Positions 35,855 to 48,712 of a stretch of DNA of 64,000 bases are shown in pieces (positions within the stretch are counted from its first letter, which is position 1; every line of letters starts with the position of its first letter). Below the pieces are notes generated by a model. It did not search any database, was not told the DNA's origin, and saw nothing but the letters and a program-made list of their open reading frames with translations. The DNA comes from Alitta virens (lineage: Eukaryota; Annelida; Polychaeta; Phyllodocida; Nereididae). The DNA is taken from NCBI GenBank assembly GCA_932294295.1, contig OW028577.1, forward strand, positions 4,803,001 through 4,867,000, read 5' to 3'. The position numbers and the translations under genes are program-made.

Positions 35855-38800
35855 TTAATCAGTGACACACATGGCTTCACATTGAGGTATGTCACAATAA
35901 CCCCAGCGATATGTTGTCATTCCGTAACACCATGGCCTAAGGTCATCGTATATCCCTCGACAATAGTTTTGAGAATCTCTCAAGTTTTTTTCTGGAGCTG
36001 TTGTTGCCTGAAAATGAAAAAGGTACCATGTTAAAAAATCTGGAAGATAACGTCATTCAACTATCTCAGCCAACCATCAAACTGACCGTGTTGTGACATT
36101 GAACTTTACCCAATTTCCATGCATTTTTTCTTTTTATTTGCAAAAAGTCTTTTTGATGACAATTCACATATTATAATATGGCAGACAAAGTCAGGTTGTA
36201 GAGTTAAGAGGCTTTAATATAGAAACTAAAGTAGTGATGAGATGAAGATTCAGGATAAAGATGAAGTACGGTGGTGTGTTCCTTGGTTTTAGAGGTTTTA
36301 AAGTATAACCATGACATTGTTGACAAGTTTGCCCTAATGTATAGTGCTGGATCAGTTTTATTGACAATACTGTCATTTATTAATATTGTGACAATTGTGT
36401 TCTTTACCCCCTCTGAACACAACATCATCGTATTCTTCTTACCGTTAGATGTTGCATCAACATTTTGAGAATATTTTTCACTTATATATATATACATATA
36501 TTACCATTAATATTTTGAATAGCCTTTTCTTATTAAAACAAAAACAAAACAAAGGCTACATAATTGTTACCGAGATAGTCATTAACACTTTGCTCAATTA
36601 TATTGTTTATAAACTAATAAAACTGGTTACCAAACGTCTCCCTGTTTTAAACTTTTTACAAGTCCTACAGTTCTGGGCCTCCTTGTGGCAATTAAGGGTG
36701 GTTACACTGTGGGTAAAAACCTTGAACATTAGCATGATCAGTGGCCAACACCTAACAGGCATGTGTGTATTTATCCATATTTTGCACATCATGATTAACA
36801 TAGGCATTTTCTAGGTATAACTGTTCATTTGATATCTTACATTATGTGAGTTGGGTGTCTGGGAGTCCCACCGCTGGCACACGACTCCATCTTTAGTAAC
36901 ATTTACTTTTCCCACATAGGCGTAAATGAACACATATTCCCAACAGTCAACTCTTCCTGAAACAACAATATAGAAACTAGTTGGGGAGGGATAGAATGAT
37001 AAAGGTGTTTATGAAAAAAAATATATGTTTAGTCATGACTCATTTTCAATCCGATTAAGGTCAGCTGTCATCAGGCCAGTATAGGGCCAATCTCTGGTAG
37101 CTTGCTGTCAGGGTTGCCATTAATTGGTTCCTCCAGTTTCCATAGGCCTATTTGCAGTCATTTTGGAAAAAATATGGTTTTTCTGAGGTATAAAGTCTCT
37201 GACTCACCCGCAGAACTGACCTTTCTGTGTAAATATAGGGGAGAGTGGCGCACCTTGAGCCAGGGGGCACCTTGATCCATTAGCTCTGCAGGCCAGTTGG
37301 TTTGACATTAAGCTTGTAAATTGCAATTTTTTTTGTCCCCTTAGTGATAAGGAATTAGGTCACTAATAATGTTTGAAGTTTTCTATCATGAAAATGTGTT
37401 TATTCAGAATTCATGCTTGTCACTACCACCGAGTAATAAAACATTGAAGGCAAGATTGTTTGTTCTTTTAATATCTTCATTACTTGTAGAGTCCAGTCAC
37501 CAATTTGTCATAAACTAGGCAATATATGCTACCGATTGACCACAATGCAGATAAGTTGAGATTTACCGGTTTCCCACCACATGTGTTCTGATATGGGATT
37601 TATGCGGGGCACCTTGAGCCAGCTTATGTGGGGCGGAGTACCTTGAGCCTGGCCATGCAACAACAATAATTAGTTAAAAGCATACTATTACATTCTATAC
37701 TTTGACATGGAATAAAATGTATTTTATAAATGTGTAATTTTCCTCCAATTATCACTTACCTGTGGTGGTGGTGGATTAGGGCTTTACATCCTGTATTTCT
37801 GCACCTGATGGGCTAATTAGTACAGGTAGGGACCATGGCAGTGAGACGAAGGATGAAACAGCCATCCAACATAGGCTCGACTGGGAATTGAACCCGGGAC
37901 CCAGTTGTTGGAGGCCCATGGCGCTACCACTGAGCTAGGCCTCCACCAATTATCACTTACCTAAGACACACTTGATTTGGCGAGACGTGACATGTGATTA
38001 CAGGTCCAATGCAATGTCGTCTGACTGTTCGACATGTCAGAACAAATGACTGATATTACAGTTGGTTAATGTAAAGTGCTTACTCTTGCTAATTGGTCAT
38101 ATTAAAATGTCCACGATGACTCATGATCCCATGCAATAATGACTCAGCTTAGGGACCTGAATTGCAAGCTGGTCAACATTGTGAATGCCATTGGACATAG
38201 GGATACGGTTCACTGAATCTAGGATTTGCTTTACATGTAATCATTACTGCAAGCTGCCAAAAGTTGAGTTATGACACACAACTGTGATCAAGTGTCGTAT
38301 TTGTACAATCATTGAATTATAAACATTTATTATAAGGTTATTGGTTATCATAAGTTATCAGTGAATACATTTTCTAAATAAATGTTCTATGGTGATCAGC
38401 TGATTTTGCAGCTCATTTGATGTTTGTCAGTCATTGTTTACATAACCAACTGTAATCAAGGATGCCTAAGTGAACAGCAGAGCTCGGGCAAGTTCATCGC
38501 CCATCTTAATGGAACTTTATTTTTTTTACCCAAGCAACAGGTAAATCGCAACCACATGTAAGATTACACATGTTGGACTATAGAGTGGGGGGAAATTTAG
38601 GAATGGGGTGTCAAAACAGCAATTTTTCATGTTACCCTTAACTTGTTACGGGAAAGTTCTGCTGTCCATGTTTTGAATGCATCCAAGTTACATGATAATA
38701 ATTAAACCTATGGAATATGGTTCAATAAATACGAGTATGACTTACGTTCAATTGATTTAGAGTAATGTTGAAAACCAATTCTTGTATATCTAGTGCAGTT

Positions 38801-39055
38801 TTCTCCAGTCTGCCACATTTTTGGAGCACGTGTTATCTCACACGCATTTCCTTCAGAATTGATGTTGAAACCAAGACATGATGGTTCAGTGAGACACTGA
38901 GATGCACAATGTGCCTTAGATCGTGTCTTGTGTGATCTTAAAACACAATGGCAAGCTTCGTTGTTCAATTTCAGCTTGAAATCTCCATATTCCATATGAG
39001 ACTGGACTGAAAAATTACAAAACCAAAAAAAAGTGAATAGTAAAATTTTCAACAT
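35855..39055 (-). CDS. Small secreted PAN/apple plus kringle domain protein (3 exons)
   Basis: Minus-strand exons 38746-39055, 36841-36956 and 35855-36007 join in phase to 192 residues. Residues 1-19 look like a signal peptide (MLKILLFTFFWFC core). Next is a PAN/apple-like domain with CASQC, SCLGFN and ACEI cysteines. Exons 2-3 make one kringle with all six cysteines: DCWEY, VVCQRW, NYCRG, RPWCYG, GYCDI and PQC; the intron splits it at a codon boundary. PAN and kringle modules bind proteins or lectin-like ligands outside cells, as in plasminogen and HGF, but there is no protease domain here, so the role is unknown. The leader overlaps a pyrimidine-rich stretch ending TTTTTCAG at 39,007, so exon 1 might instead begin at 39,006 with an upstream start that I did not find. 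Confidence 0.8.
37240..37660. mobile_element. Possible DNA-transposon fragment with GCACCTTGAGCC repeats
   Basis: Begins AGGGGAGAGTGGCGCACC; CACCTTGAGCCAG/TACCTTGAGCCTG recurs at about 37,250, 37,610 and 37,638. G-rich ends of this kind are known from Kolobok-like elements, but inverted ends and TTAA flanks are not clear here. Confidence 0.35.
37762..37945 (-). mobile_element. tRNA-derived SINE, copy 2, with 17-bp target duplication
   Basis: The minus strand has an A box (TAGCTCAGTGG), a GGCCTCCAA anticodon-like stretch and a B box (GGGTTCAATTCCC), then the tail shared with 2801-2984. The perfect duplication CCAATTATCACTTACCT flanks it (37,745-37,761 and 37,946-37,962), showing a fairly recent LINE-type insertion. 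Confidence 0.92.
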
Positions 39056-39176
39056 TGATGGTATTGGATTTTTCCTTTCCAGTCAGATAGTCAAAGAAAT
39101 GAAGCATAACATTTCACAGTTCAATCACGGGCATCGGCTGGCAAATTTTATCATTCCAAAATATTACGCACTACTC

Positions 39177-39275
39177 CCCAGATAGCATTCCGAAACATTA
39201 TCGATGTCAGCGCAATGTCGGCGACGCTCATATGATGTTGAAACGATTCTGGCCCGATTTGGAATGCTATCTGGG
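39177..39275. mobile_element. 100-bp palindromic mini-transposon, copy 1
   Basis: CCCAGATAGCATTCC at the left and GGAATGCTATCTGGG at the right are exact complements. Interior has ATGTCGGCGACGCT. Upstream of the PAN-kringle gene. Confidence 0.85.
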
Positions 39276-39478
39276 ACAGAGTTTGGGAACGTTTAGCCGC
39301 CCAAGAGAATACCTCCCCTTCCAACAAACTTTTAAAAGGGACTTCGGATTTTCCTTCAAATTGAGTCAAGTCATCCTGAGCAGCTGGATTTTGGTGGAGT
39401 GCACCACCTGAGTTACTAAATGTGCCACATGCCTGTAGTTAAAGGTGTTTTGTACAACAGTGGAATTTAACATCTATA

Positions 39479-39582
39479 CCCAGATAGCATTCCAAATCGT
39501 TTTAACATCTGCGCGATGTCAGCGATGTCGACAGTAGCCTTTATGGAAACGATGCTGGGCTGATTTGGAATGCTAACTTGGT
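39479..39582. mobile_element. 100-bp palindromic mini-transposon, copy 2
   Basis: Starts CCCAGATAGCATTCCAAATC and ends GATTTGGAATGCTAACTTGG. Interior matches 39,177-39,275 in GATGTCAGCGATGTC. It abuts the 3' end of the LINE. Confidence 0.85.
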
Positions 39583-39584
39583 TT

Positions 39585-42500
39585 AATATATATATAGAAT
39601 TTTATTGACCGCAGAGCATGAAAAAGATACGTGTTATAAAAAAATAAGGATAAAAGGATAAAAAATCTAAATAAACATATATATAATGATAAAGTAAAAT
39701 AAAAAAACAATCTACATGAACATAATTTAGTTACATATCAAAAACACCTATATGATAATTATGTACAACTATTGGCATATGTATAAAACAAGGCACCATC
39801 AGGGCAATTAGCAGGAATCAATGCACCATAGAAAATTAATACTGAGTACAAATAAGCAGCCAGAGTGGATATTTACACATGCACAGATTGTATATCCAGT
39901 TATATTGTCTATATTAGGAACTATATATATAATAATAATAGTAAAAAATAATTACATAAGCAATATATGTACAGATCCTTCTTTGGAGCAACAATAAATG
40001 AAATAAACAAGCATATCAACAACCAAATATATGTACAAACAATCAAGCATGCACCAGGCAACCACAAATCAAACCATGTGAGTCTGCATGTCCAGTGCCT
40101 ATAGCTACCCATGACCATGTGGTGAACTTTATGTATGAAAATGTACATTAAACGATATTATCAGTTTTTAGGACTATGTTTAAGAATTTAAGAGTTTTTA
40201 TTAATCATTATTTTTAAAAGTTGTTCTTAGGGTGAAAGATAGTGAAGTCTTCAATATGTTTATAAGCTGTTTGGTAGAGATCCATTCTAGCCGTTTCCTA
40301 ATTTCTACAAATTATCAAACAATGAAACTCATCTTCAGTGTCATTTGTGTCGCATCTTTTACAAATGCACTCTTCAGCTACTACATAAAGTCTCTTGTGT
40401 CTACCGTATTCTATATGAAGATTATGAGAACTCAGTCTGAATCTGGCTATACTACGATAGAGATACTTAGGTAGGTTGTAATATAAATAAGATTCTAGAC
40501 ACAGTTCCTTCTTAAAGAGTTTGTAAGTTCTAAACATTGTCATTAATATCCATTAACATCTTGCTTTGTGCCAGTTCATACAACTTAGTGATTTAAGCTG
40601 GGATTTCATCATCATTAATGTTTAGGCTATGTAACCTGTGTATCATAGTTAGCTGGATGATTGTTGCGAAAGAAGGGATACTTGAACGTCATAGCATTTG
40701 CATAATAATAACGGGCAATTTTCAGATTTTAACCTATCCCAGCATTTAGTAGAAGTCTATATATCAATGGGAATCTGCCCGTGTCTGCTAGTACAGCAAC
40801 AGATGATGTTTGGTTTCTCACACCTAATAGGTTCTTAAGGAATTTGAGCTGTATTCTTTCCAATACCTCTATCTCTTTATTTGGAAACCAGATTTCACTA
40901 TTATAGTCCAAAATTGGCAAAATGTGTGTATCAAACATTTTAAGGCTTATTTTAGGTGGTAGGTAGCCTACAGTTGATTTAATTCTTTCTTTAAGAGCAT
41001 GCATGGCTCTTTGCGATTGTGTGGCCAGATGATCGTACATCGTACTATGTGTCTTCAAAGAGTTATTAATCACGTTTTTTATATGAGTCAACTATCTCTA
41101 AATTCTCACCATCAATAGAGAATTGTGGGTTGTTTACATTTAGTCTACTCCTACGATTTGGATGAATTATCATTACTTGGCTCTTCTGTGAGTTAATTAG
41201 TTAATGCCATTTTTTACAATAGTCTGCAAGGTGGTCTAAAAGTACCTGCATACCAGTGGCACTTTCTGAGACAAGGATTAAATCATCTGCATAAAGAAGA
41301 TGTGTAAAATAATTCTCATTTACAGTGACTCCATGTCTTTGATCAAAGTATTCATTCATATCTGAAAGATATAAATTAAACAATTTAGGACTTAAAATTC
41401 TGCCTTGGAAGACGCCATGTGTGCTATCAAGACTTGAGCCCAACTGTCCTTGCCATCTAACTTTGGCACAAGATTTGGAGAACATACTATGTTTTTTTTT
41501 TAATAATCTACCACCATATCCCCATTTAATAAGTTCATAGTAGAGAAAAGTGTGATTAATAAACACAAGTCAACTTGAATAAGTTTGGACACATTGCCAT
41601 TTATAGGCTAAAACAAGAAAGGCATGGACACACAGATAGAAGACAGACACACAGACAGATGACAGACACAAAACATATATATACAGCTTGCATTTGTAGA
41701 TAGCCCAAAGCAAAGGGTGTGATGACATACTATAAATGCATGTTTTAAAGTATCATAGATATATCTGGGTCCCAAATTAATTCATACATTATGGTATGTT
41801 TTTTAAATGTTTTTGACATTGATTGGCACTTAAGTTTGAACATGTTTTAAGTACCAATTAAAGAAGCACACAAAATACTGAATGTGCACTAATAATAAAA
41901 GTACAGTTGTAATTGACGGCCACATTCTATAAATGTAAGAAATGTACAGTCATAATGAAGGAAACATTCTAAACTGAATCTGATGAGACGATTGAATTTG
42001 AGCGGGAGAGTCCGCTTATATAAGCTCTCAGGATTAGGGGGCACGGAAGTGCTCCCTGATTGGCTAGTTGATGGTCAAGAGACCTGAACCTTCCTGGTCA
42101 TACAGGAAGTGGCTAGCTAGAGAAACCAATATGGCTGCCCAGTGACATTAACCGAATTTGCCTGGTATGTAAATCTGATTTAACAAAGTCAAAAGATTTT
42201 AAAGTCTACAAAAGCGATATACAGGTTCTTTCTCTTTGATTTGTGATAGGAAATTAGTGTGTCTATAATGAAAACATTATCACTTGTTTTACACCCTTTG
42301 CAGAACCCAAACTGATTCTGATCTATTGAGTTGGTGGCCTCGCCCTGAAAGACTAAACTTTTGTTAATTATAGATTCAAACACCTTACCCATACAAGCCA
42401 TTAGAGTGAGTTTACGATAGTTATCCGGTTCAATGAGACTGCCTTTTTTTTGAGTGGTTGTATTAAAAAAAAATGCCCCTCTCCCAGGTGTAATTAAATA

Positions 42501-43950
42501 ATATAGTTAAAGGTTCAGATAGATAGTCTGATAAATATCTATGAAAGTCATTGTCTATACCTGGAGCTTTGCCTGATTTTAGGGTTTTCAGTTCTCTTTC
42601 TACCTAATTGGAGCATCAGTCATGGTGGGAGCATAGCTGGGATTGTTATATATAACCATGTATTCCTCTATTTCTTTGAGAAAATGCATATCGAACTTGG
42701 CAAGGGCACTACTTGGCGGGGATTGAACACTAGCAAAGTTTGTTTCAAAAGCACTTAGAGAGATATCACTAGCTACTGTAATTGAATTGTTTTTATATAA
42801 CCTATCTCAATATTTCCAGTATTCCTCGGGGTCATTGTTTTCCATTGTGCTAAGTTCTTCCCTAAGTTTATTTTGATACTCTCTTTTCTTTCTTTAGGTC
42901 ATTGCACGATAATTTTTCTTTAGTAAATTGTATTCTTGTAAGGAGGCTGTACTGTTTAAGTCATTATTTTTTGAGAAGCCATTCAATGCATGTTTGAGTA
43001 TTTTGCACTCTTTATCAAACCATTTATTTTGTGGGAAGCTATTACGAATTTAATATTCTTTTTAGAGAAGTTGTCTGAAAGAGCCATATCAAGAAGTATA
43101 TATAGGGGTCTATGGTCAGAGTCAGAAACTAGCGGATCAACTCTAAAACTACCTAAATCCAGACAGAATTTGGAATCACAGATCAAATAGTCAATTAAAC
43201 TTTTACCATTTGCAGTATAACATGCGAATGTACCAGTTGTAGCATCATTATTATAATATCCATTCATTATCCTCATATTACTGGACTTGCACAATTCCAA
43301 CAGATCTTACCCATATCTGTTAACTTTAATATCATCAGAATGGCGGTTATGCTGTGAGAAGTTGTACATATTGTATTGCTGGAAGCTTGTTAGAATGTTG
43401 TGGTTATCAGGATCTACAAACAATGTAAAATCAGGAAGTCTACCTGTTTGCGCATTAAAATCTCCACTTATTGCCACTAAAATGTGTAATTTCTTTTTGC
43501 AACAGGTGGAATGCATTATTATCTAGGAAACCAGATATAGTTGATGATGAATCAAGGGGGGAATATATATTACTCCAAAATATAAGTCTGGATAATCCCT
43601 CTTTTTAATTTTCAGCAATACAGCAGTCTGTGTTTTTAACTACAGTTACTGTACCATTCTCAGACAACAGTGTGTTGATTAATACCCCTATCCCACCTGC
43701 AAGTTTCCTCGCTCGGGGATGCTGAAATTTTTTTTGGTATGTTTATAAGATTAATTATGAAGTTTGGGCTTATAGGTGTCCAGTTTCATGGTCTCTAAAA
43801 AAACTACAATATCAAATTTATTAATGTAGGTCATCAAATCACGGTCACTGAGTTTTGCACCTAATCCCTGAATGTTCCAAGTCATAATGTTCAAGTTTGT
43901 ATCAGTATTTATACCATTGTTGCTATTTTTTTTCATAAGACTTAAATCAT
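39585..43950 (-). pseudogene. Decayed non-LTR retrotransposon (LINE), split by an insertion
   Basis: Minus-strand pieces in order: an apurinic-type endonuclease start (IMTWNIQGLGAK, 43,751-43,936), its middle (SGDFNAQTG, 43,307-43,516) and its end (SLIDYLICD, SDHRPLY, 42,983-43,300); reverse transcriptase part 1 (FGFCKGCKTSDN, 42,189-42,401); part 2 with YADDLILVSES (41,201-41,566); and a C-terminal part (ILPILDYNSEIW, 40,729-41,091). The 3' end has AATAAA and a TATATA tail near 39,585-39,605. Frameshifts and stops break every segment, so it is dead. Catalytic motifs resemble the Jockey/CR1 group; I cannot fix the clade. An unrelated segment of about 620 bases interrupts it at 41,566. Confidence 0.85.
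41567..42186 (-). mobile_element. Insertion nested in the LINE, perhaps a solo LTR
   Basis: It interrupts the reverse-transcriptase frame between a KSFDFV-like piece and INHTFLYY. Flanks share GACTT on the minus strand. Read on minus it starts TGTTAAATC and has a CTTATATAAGC promoter-like motif in the middle, as an LTR would, but the far end is not the usual CA. Includes a CAGACA-rich stretch at 41,635-41,670. Confidence 0.45.
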
Positions 43951-44337
43951 CATTTGTTTGTGTGATCCTGTGTAAAGAGCTTTACTGACTAGGGCTATTG
44001 TTATTTATCTCAAAAATTGGTAATATCTGGGTTTGTTGAGTAATTATGATTATTGTAATTCATGCTGTTTTTATTTTCACTACTTACATTCTATAAATTA
44101 GCACTAAGTACATAAATTAAGTTTATGAGATAGTGTCAACATTAAACTCATCATTTGTAACCATTATGTCAATATCATTCATCACACAAGGATCACAGGC
44201 AGCAGGCAACACTTTAAACACACTTCTTCACATAGCAGGCAGTGGTGCAAGCAATCAAGTCTCTAGACAGCAGAGTAGAGTGGATCTTGTCCTGACTCAT
44301 CTTGGTGTCCAAATGGGCGAGGCGTCCATTGAGTGGC

Positions 44338-44916
44338 TTATTCCCTGGCACGAACAGAAGGCCACTCAGTATGATGCGAGTGCAAGGGAATCTTCGCTGG
44401 GTTCATGGCGAGTTCCTGCATGGCACTGGTGATTGATGACACTGAGGTAGAGTCGTCGCGAGCCTCAATGTCACCAGAATGTACGAAAATGGCATCAGGG
44501 TGATGATCCTGTGATGCCTTGGCTATGGATTTAGTCCTACTCTTCAAATGTCTGAGTCTGTCCAGGGTAGACGAACCCAGTGGCATCGATGCTACATTCG
44601 CAGAGTTCTTGCGAAATCCCATGTACATTGGAATTTCCAAGGAAACTAGGACTCTGCGTTTTGGAGATTCATGTTGGCGAGGTTGTGTTGTAGAGATGGG
44701 TGCATCACGAGTCATTGGCTCGGCAGGGTACTCAGGCTGATAATCAACGATACAAATTACCATGATACAAATTTTCATGTTCAACGGTGATGTTGTACGT
44801 GAGCCATGCTGCCAGCCTGCAAAATTTGTACACTGAAAATCTTTTTGTCTAAGATTGTGATGATACCAAAATTGGTTAGGCAGAATCAAAAATTTCAACT
44901 TCATATAATTAGTCAA
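44338..44916 (-). pseudogene. Possible LINE ORF1 remnant (hydrolase-like stretch)
   Basis: A 192-codon frame just upstream of the LINE endonuclease on the same strand. The segment HHPDAIFVHSGDIEAR recalls the PDxIxxHxGTND core of SGNH-type esterase ORF1 proteins of some LINEs, but key residues are altered. Could also be unrelated. Sequence after it is full of stops. Confidence 0.35.
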
Positions 44917-46598
44917 CCTGGTGCTGGATTGAGACTAATTTCCCAGATAGTTGTTTCTACATTGGTCGCAGTCGGATCAACATCGTATTGACACTTTGTC
45001 CAACATGATATATCCTCAGCAACAAATTACGGATAAGAAAATTTTACCTGAAATCGCATCCTTGCCTTGATCACTTCCACACTACATCCAATAATTTTCT
45101 TTTTTATAATGTGCTAAAATATGAAAGTGTTCTAGGCATGGAAACAATTACTTTAACGGCAGTTTAGCCAATCAGACGTGGCGATTCATCAAAAGACTCG
45201 CTTGCTGAACAGCGCGAAGGTATTGCCACCAATTTTTTAGACCAGCAAGTTTCTTAGTGCTTTACATAAGCTAAAATGTGATGTCTCAAACCAATTCTCA
45301 CAAGAAGCAAAATTAACCTTTGTATATGATGGTAAGGTTAAGGAAGAGTCCTTTCGTAAACTTTTATACCTAATATATCATATGTATATCAACTGGATTA
45401 CACAGGAAGTTAAATTATTCAAAGTAAGGAATTCCTGGACCGCCATATGACTTACAAGTTACGTTTTATGACTTATGAGTTAAGTTCTATGAGTCACAAT
45501 TAAGTTTGTCATCGGCCGGTTACATTAATATACACTCCTTGAAATTCCTACTGCAGTCCATGCCATTTTTACTTTATCTTTATTTGTGTCGACCTTTCAT
45601 TTTATTTCACCCATAGGGCTAGACCTCAAATATAATATAACTTCATGAGCACAATCTTCTTCTTAGGAGAGGATATAAAAACATGAAAACAATCAACACC
45701 CGCTCAATCTCTGCAGCCATCAATAATGCCTAAGTCAGGAAACTGGTATCATAGCGATCTCACAGCGATCTCATCGCTGATCTCGTCACACGAGAGAATT
45801 ATGTGATGATATCAACCTGATTTCGACATCTTTGTGATATAATTTCATTATTTCTTTTTTGACATAAAACTCGTAATACCTGAAATTAGGTTTAAATCAT
45901 TTATTATAAAATGCAAACATGACTGATGGGACTTACAACCAGAGGGTACCTATCACATGTTAGTAATGTAAGTTTACGCTTAATTTTAGATGATGCCATA
46001 GCTACAGTCCTGCACCAAAAGCCAACACACATGCACACCATGTCCAGCAGACATCCACCAGGCGGCGTCACCACTAGGGCTATATCAATCAGATATCATC
46101 AATATGATGTGAGAGTATGATATCGCTGTGAGATCATTATGAGATCAAATTTTGACCTCATGAATTTTAGACAAGTATGATATCATACATAGCTCAGCAT
46201 TATGTCATGTCATGACTGGGGCATCACTGTAACATTTATGAAGACAAATGACATTGCACTTAATTCATCCTTAACCCAAAGCAGATGATGGAAATAGAAA
46301 GTTTTTTTCACCAGGGATTTAGAACAAAAGAAAAAGTCTGTGCATTACACTGGATGGCAAGAAAACATTGTAAGTATATTATGTTACATAATGTAAACTT
46401 CATAATTTGTCAATTAGTAGGTATAGGCAAAGTTATCTTGATAAAGAAAAGTGGATAAGTGTATCTCCATGGCTAGTAATTAAAGACAAAGGCGGGTATC
46501 ATCAGCACCACACTGTGTAGATCGTCATAAACACAAGTGCGCCCTCTTGTGAGAATTACGAAAAGCGCCATTGCAATGGTTTCTTGGTATCAGGTCGC

Positions 46599-47042
46599 AA
46601 CGTCCGAAAACCGAAACCTCCAAATCCATAAAGTTCGATTCCCTAAACGTACGAAAAGTGTCCGAAACGTCCGAAACTATTTTTTCTGCTGTTTTATGTA
46701 CTTTTAGGCCATAGTTTGTTAAAAATTCATTTAATATTTCTAAAGGGATACAGGAATAAATGTGGTTAACAATTGTAAATTATATTTACTTCAAGTTAAA
46801 ATAGGATTTTAAAACAAGAGGATTTAGAGCCATGGTCTGTGTGGGGTTAGAAGAGCCAGAGTATACGGAGTATATATAGTCTATGGGTCGCTAGTGCCCA
46901 AAAACTATTTTAACAGTCCTTGGATAAAGCTGAATCTGCATTTTGTGCTTTCTTCCAAGGACTGTTCTATAAACATTGGAAAAATTTAAAAAATATTAAA
47001 TCGGACGTTTCGGGAATCGGGTGTTTCGGTTTCCGGACGTTT
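46599..47042. mobile_element. 444-bp inverted-repeat element nested in the 5.8-kb transposon
   Basis: Ends AACGTCCGAAAACCGAAAC and the complementary GTTTCGGTTTCCGGACGTT, with further CGTCCGAAAC motifs inside. No coding frame. Confidence 0.8.
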
Positions 47043-48529
47043 CCTGTTTTTTTGGGGGTCAAGTTTCAGAACTAGCACATAATGTCTACTTTTATGTTTT
47101 ATTTATGAAAATAAGTGTTATACCCAGTAAAAATGTCCCATATATCATTTATATGCAAGAACTAACCATCAAATCAATTTAGTTTTTACCACCAGGGGGG
47201 AAGATGCAGTGGTACAAACATTTAATGTCATGCAGCTTCATTATATTGCTGGTGACCTATACTTTTTTTTTTCTTAAAAGATGTTGGGATAACTTAACTT
47301 AGTATTCACACAATAGTGGGAAAACATCAGTGGTGAAAATGCATTTAAACCCATTCTTATGCTTGGAAACATATTATTTTCCATTTTCTCATTGAATTAA
47401 CATGCAATTGGTATTTGTCAGACAAATTTTTTAAAACTATGGTGACACCACTTTTTTCTTTCATTATTTTTAAGAACACTTGCTTAAACTTTGTACAACA
47501 TTTCATGGCATTCTCGTATACCCACAATTGTCTTTAAGACAAACGTTGGCACTTGCCCCCTTGGATTATGCCCATGAAATAAAGTAAGGCTGAGGTGGTC
47601 GACATTTCACCTTTTACCTCCCAAATACTTCAAGGTTCTGTCCAATGTTCATACATCAGTGTGCCATTGTGTCAAATTTTTGTGTCAAATCAAATTTTTC
47701 TCAATCATTTTTATGCAAACAAGATTACCTGAAGGATATCGTACATTCCATTTTGTAATGAACATTTTTAATTGCCGCGATGGATTCTTGGGATAGCAAG
47801 GCTGCAATTTAATGCATTGCTTGTTGTATTTGTTTCAAGTACGAGAGGGGTATTGATGTATTAAGCTTATTTTATGAATCAGAATCTCAATCCATAACAT
47901 ATCTATAGCAGAACTCATAGAGATATAGATACTTAATAAGATTGGTTTTACAAAATATCTTCTAAGCCTTGTGAAGATTACCAGTGACATCACTGATGTT
48001 TGTGTACATTTTAAGCTGTGGCCAGATCACTGATCTTCACATCCTTGAAAATAGCTTAATTAACCTAACTATGGCACATTTGTCTTCCTTGAATAAAATG
48101 AAGCAACTTTGAATTGAGGACCACATGTCAAAAGTGCCTAGTTTTATTGTACTAAGGTATTTCTTAAATCTTAACAGTTCTCCCCTCAAAAATAAATGGA
48201 CTCATCCGTCTTAGTCTGATTTCTGGGAAATTGGCATGGTTCATTTTGGTCTTAGGGGTGAAAGATTGTGAAGGTTTTCAACAAATATCTGTTGGAGGCC
48301 CATCACTAAAATGCCTAGCAATTTAACAAAAGCTTAATATCTACTTACATTATTTCATTTCTATGAAAACTAATGTGATTTGAATGGCAACTATGGTGCT
48401 TTAGCTGTTAACAAAAATCCATCATGAATTTCTGCTTGTGATGCTGCTGGTGTTATGCCAGTGTTGCAGTGATCACTCCATTGCAGGCACACTCTGACCT
48501 ATAAAATGAATGAAACTGGCCACACACAA

Positions 48530-48645
48530 TCACAATGTAATTACAGAAATTGGATTTGTCAATTGCTCTTTATGTGTCTGATAGCTGATTGCATTTGAAA
48601 CTGTACACTGTAATTAATTTCAAGTAATTACAAATAGGCCAATTG
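48530..48645 (+). repeat. Dispersed repeat matching 29,308-29,426 inverted
   Basis: Lies just before the integrase pseudogene; see the 29.3-kb partner. Blocks GTCAATTGCTCTTTATGT and CTGATAGCTGATTGCATTTG are shared. Confidence 0.8.
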
Positions 48646-48712
48646 TCAAAAGGCAATTAACTTTTTTTTTCATATGCAGTAAATTTATCCTTATGGCGTA
48701 TTAATTGCATTC

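Larger units (their letters stand above)
36957..38745 (-). other. Intron 1 of the PAN-kringle gene, repeat-containing
   Basis: Holds a SINE (37,762-37,945) and, at about 37,240-37,660, an element end-like GGGGAGAGTGGCGCACCTTG with GGCACCTTGAGCCAG repeated three times. The rest is unique-looking. Confidence 0.5.
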
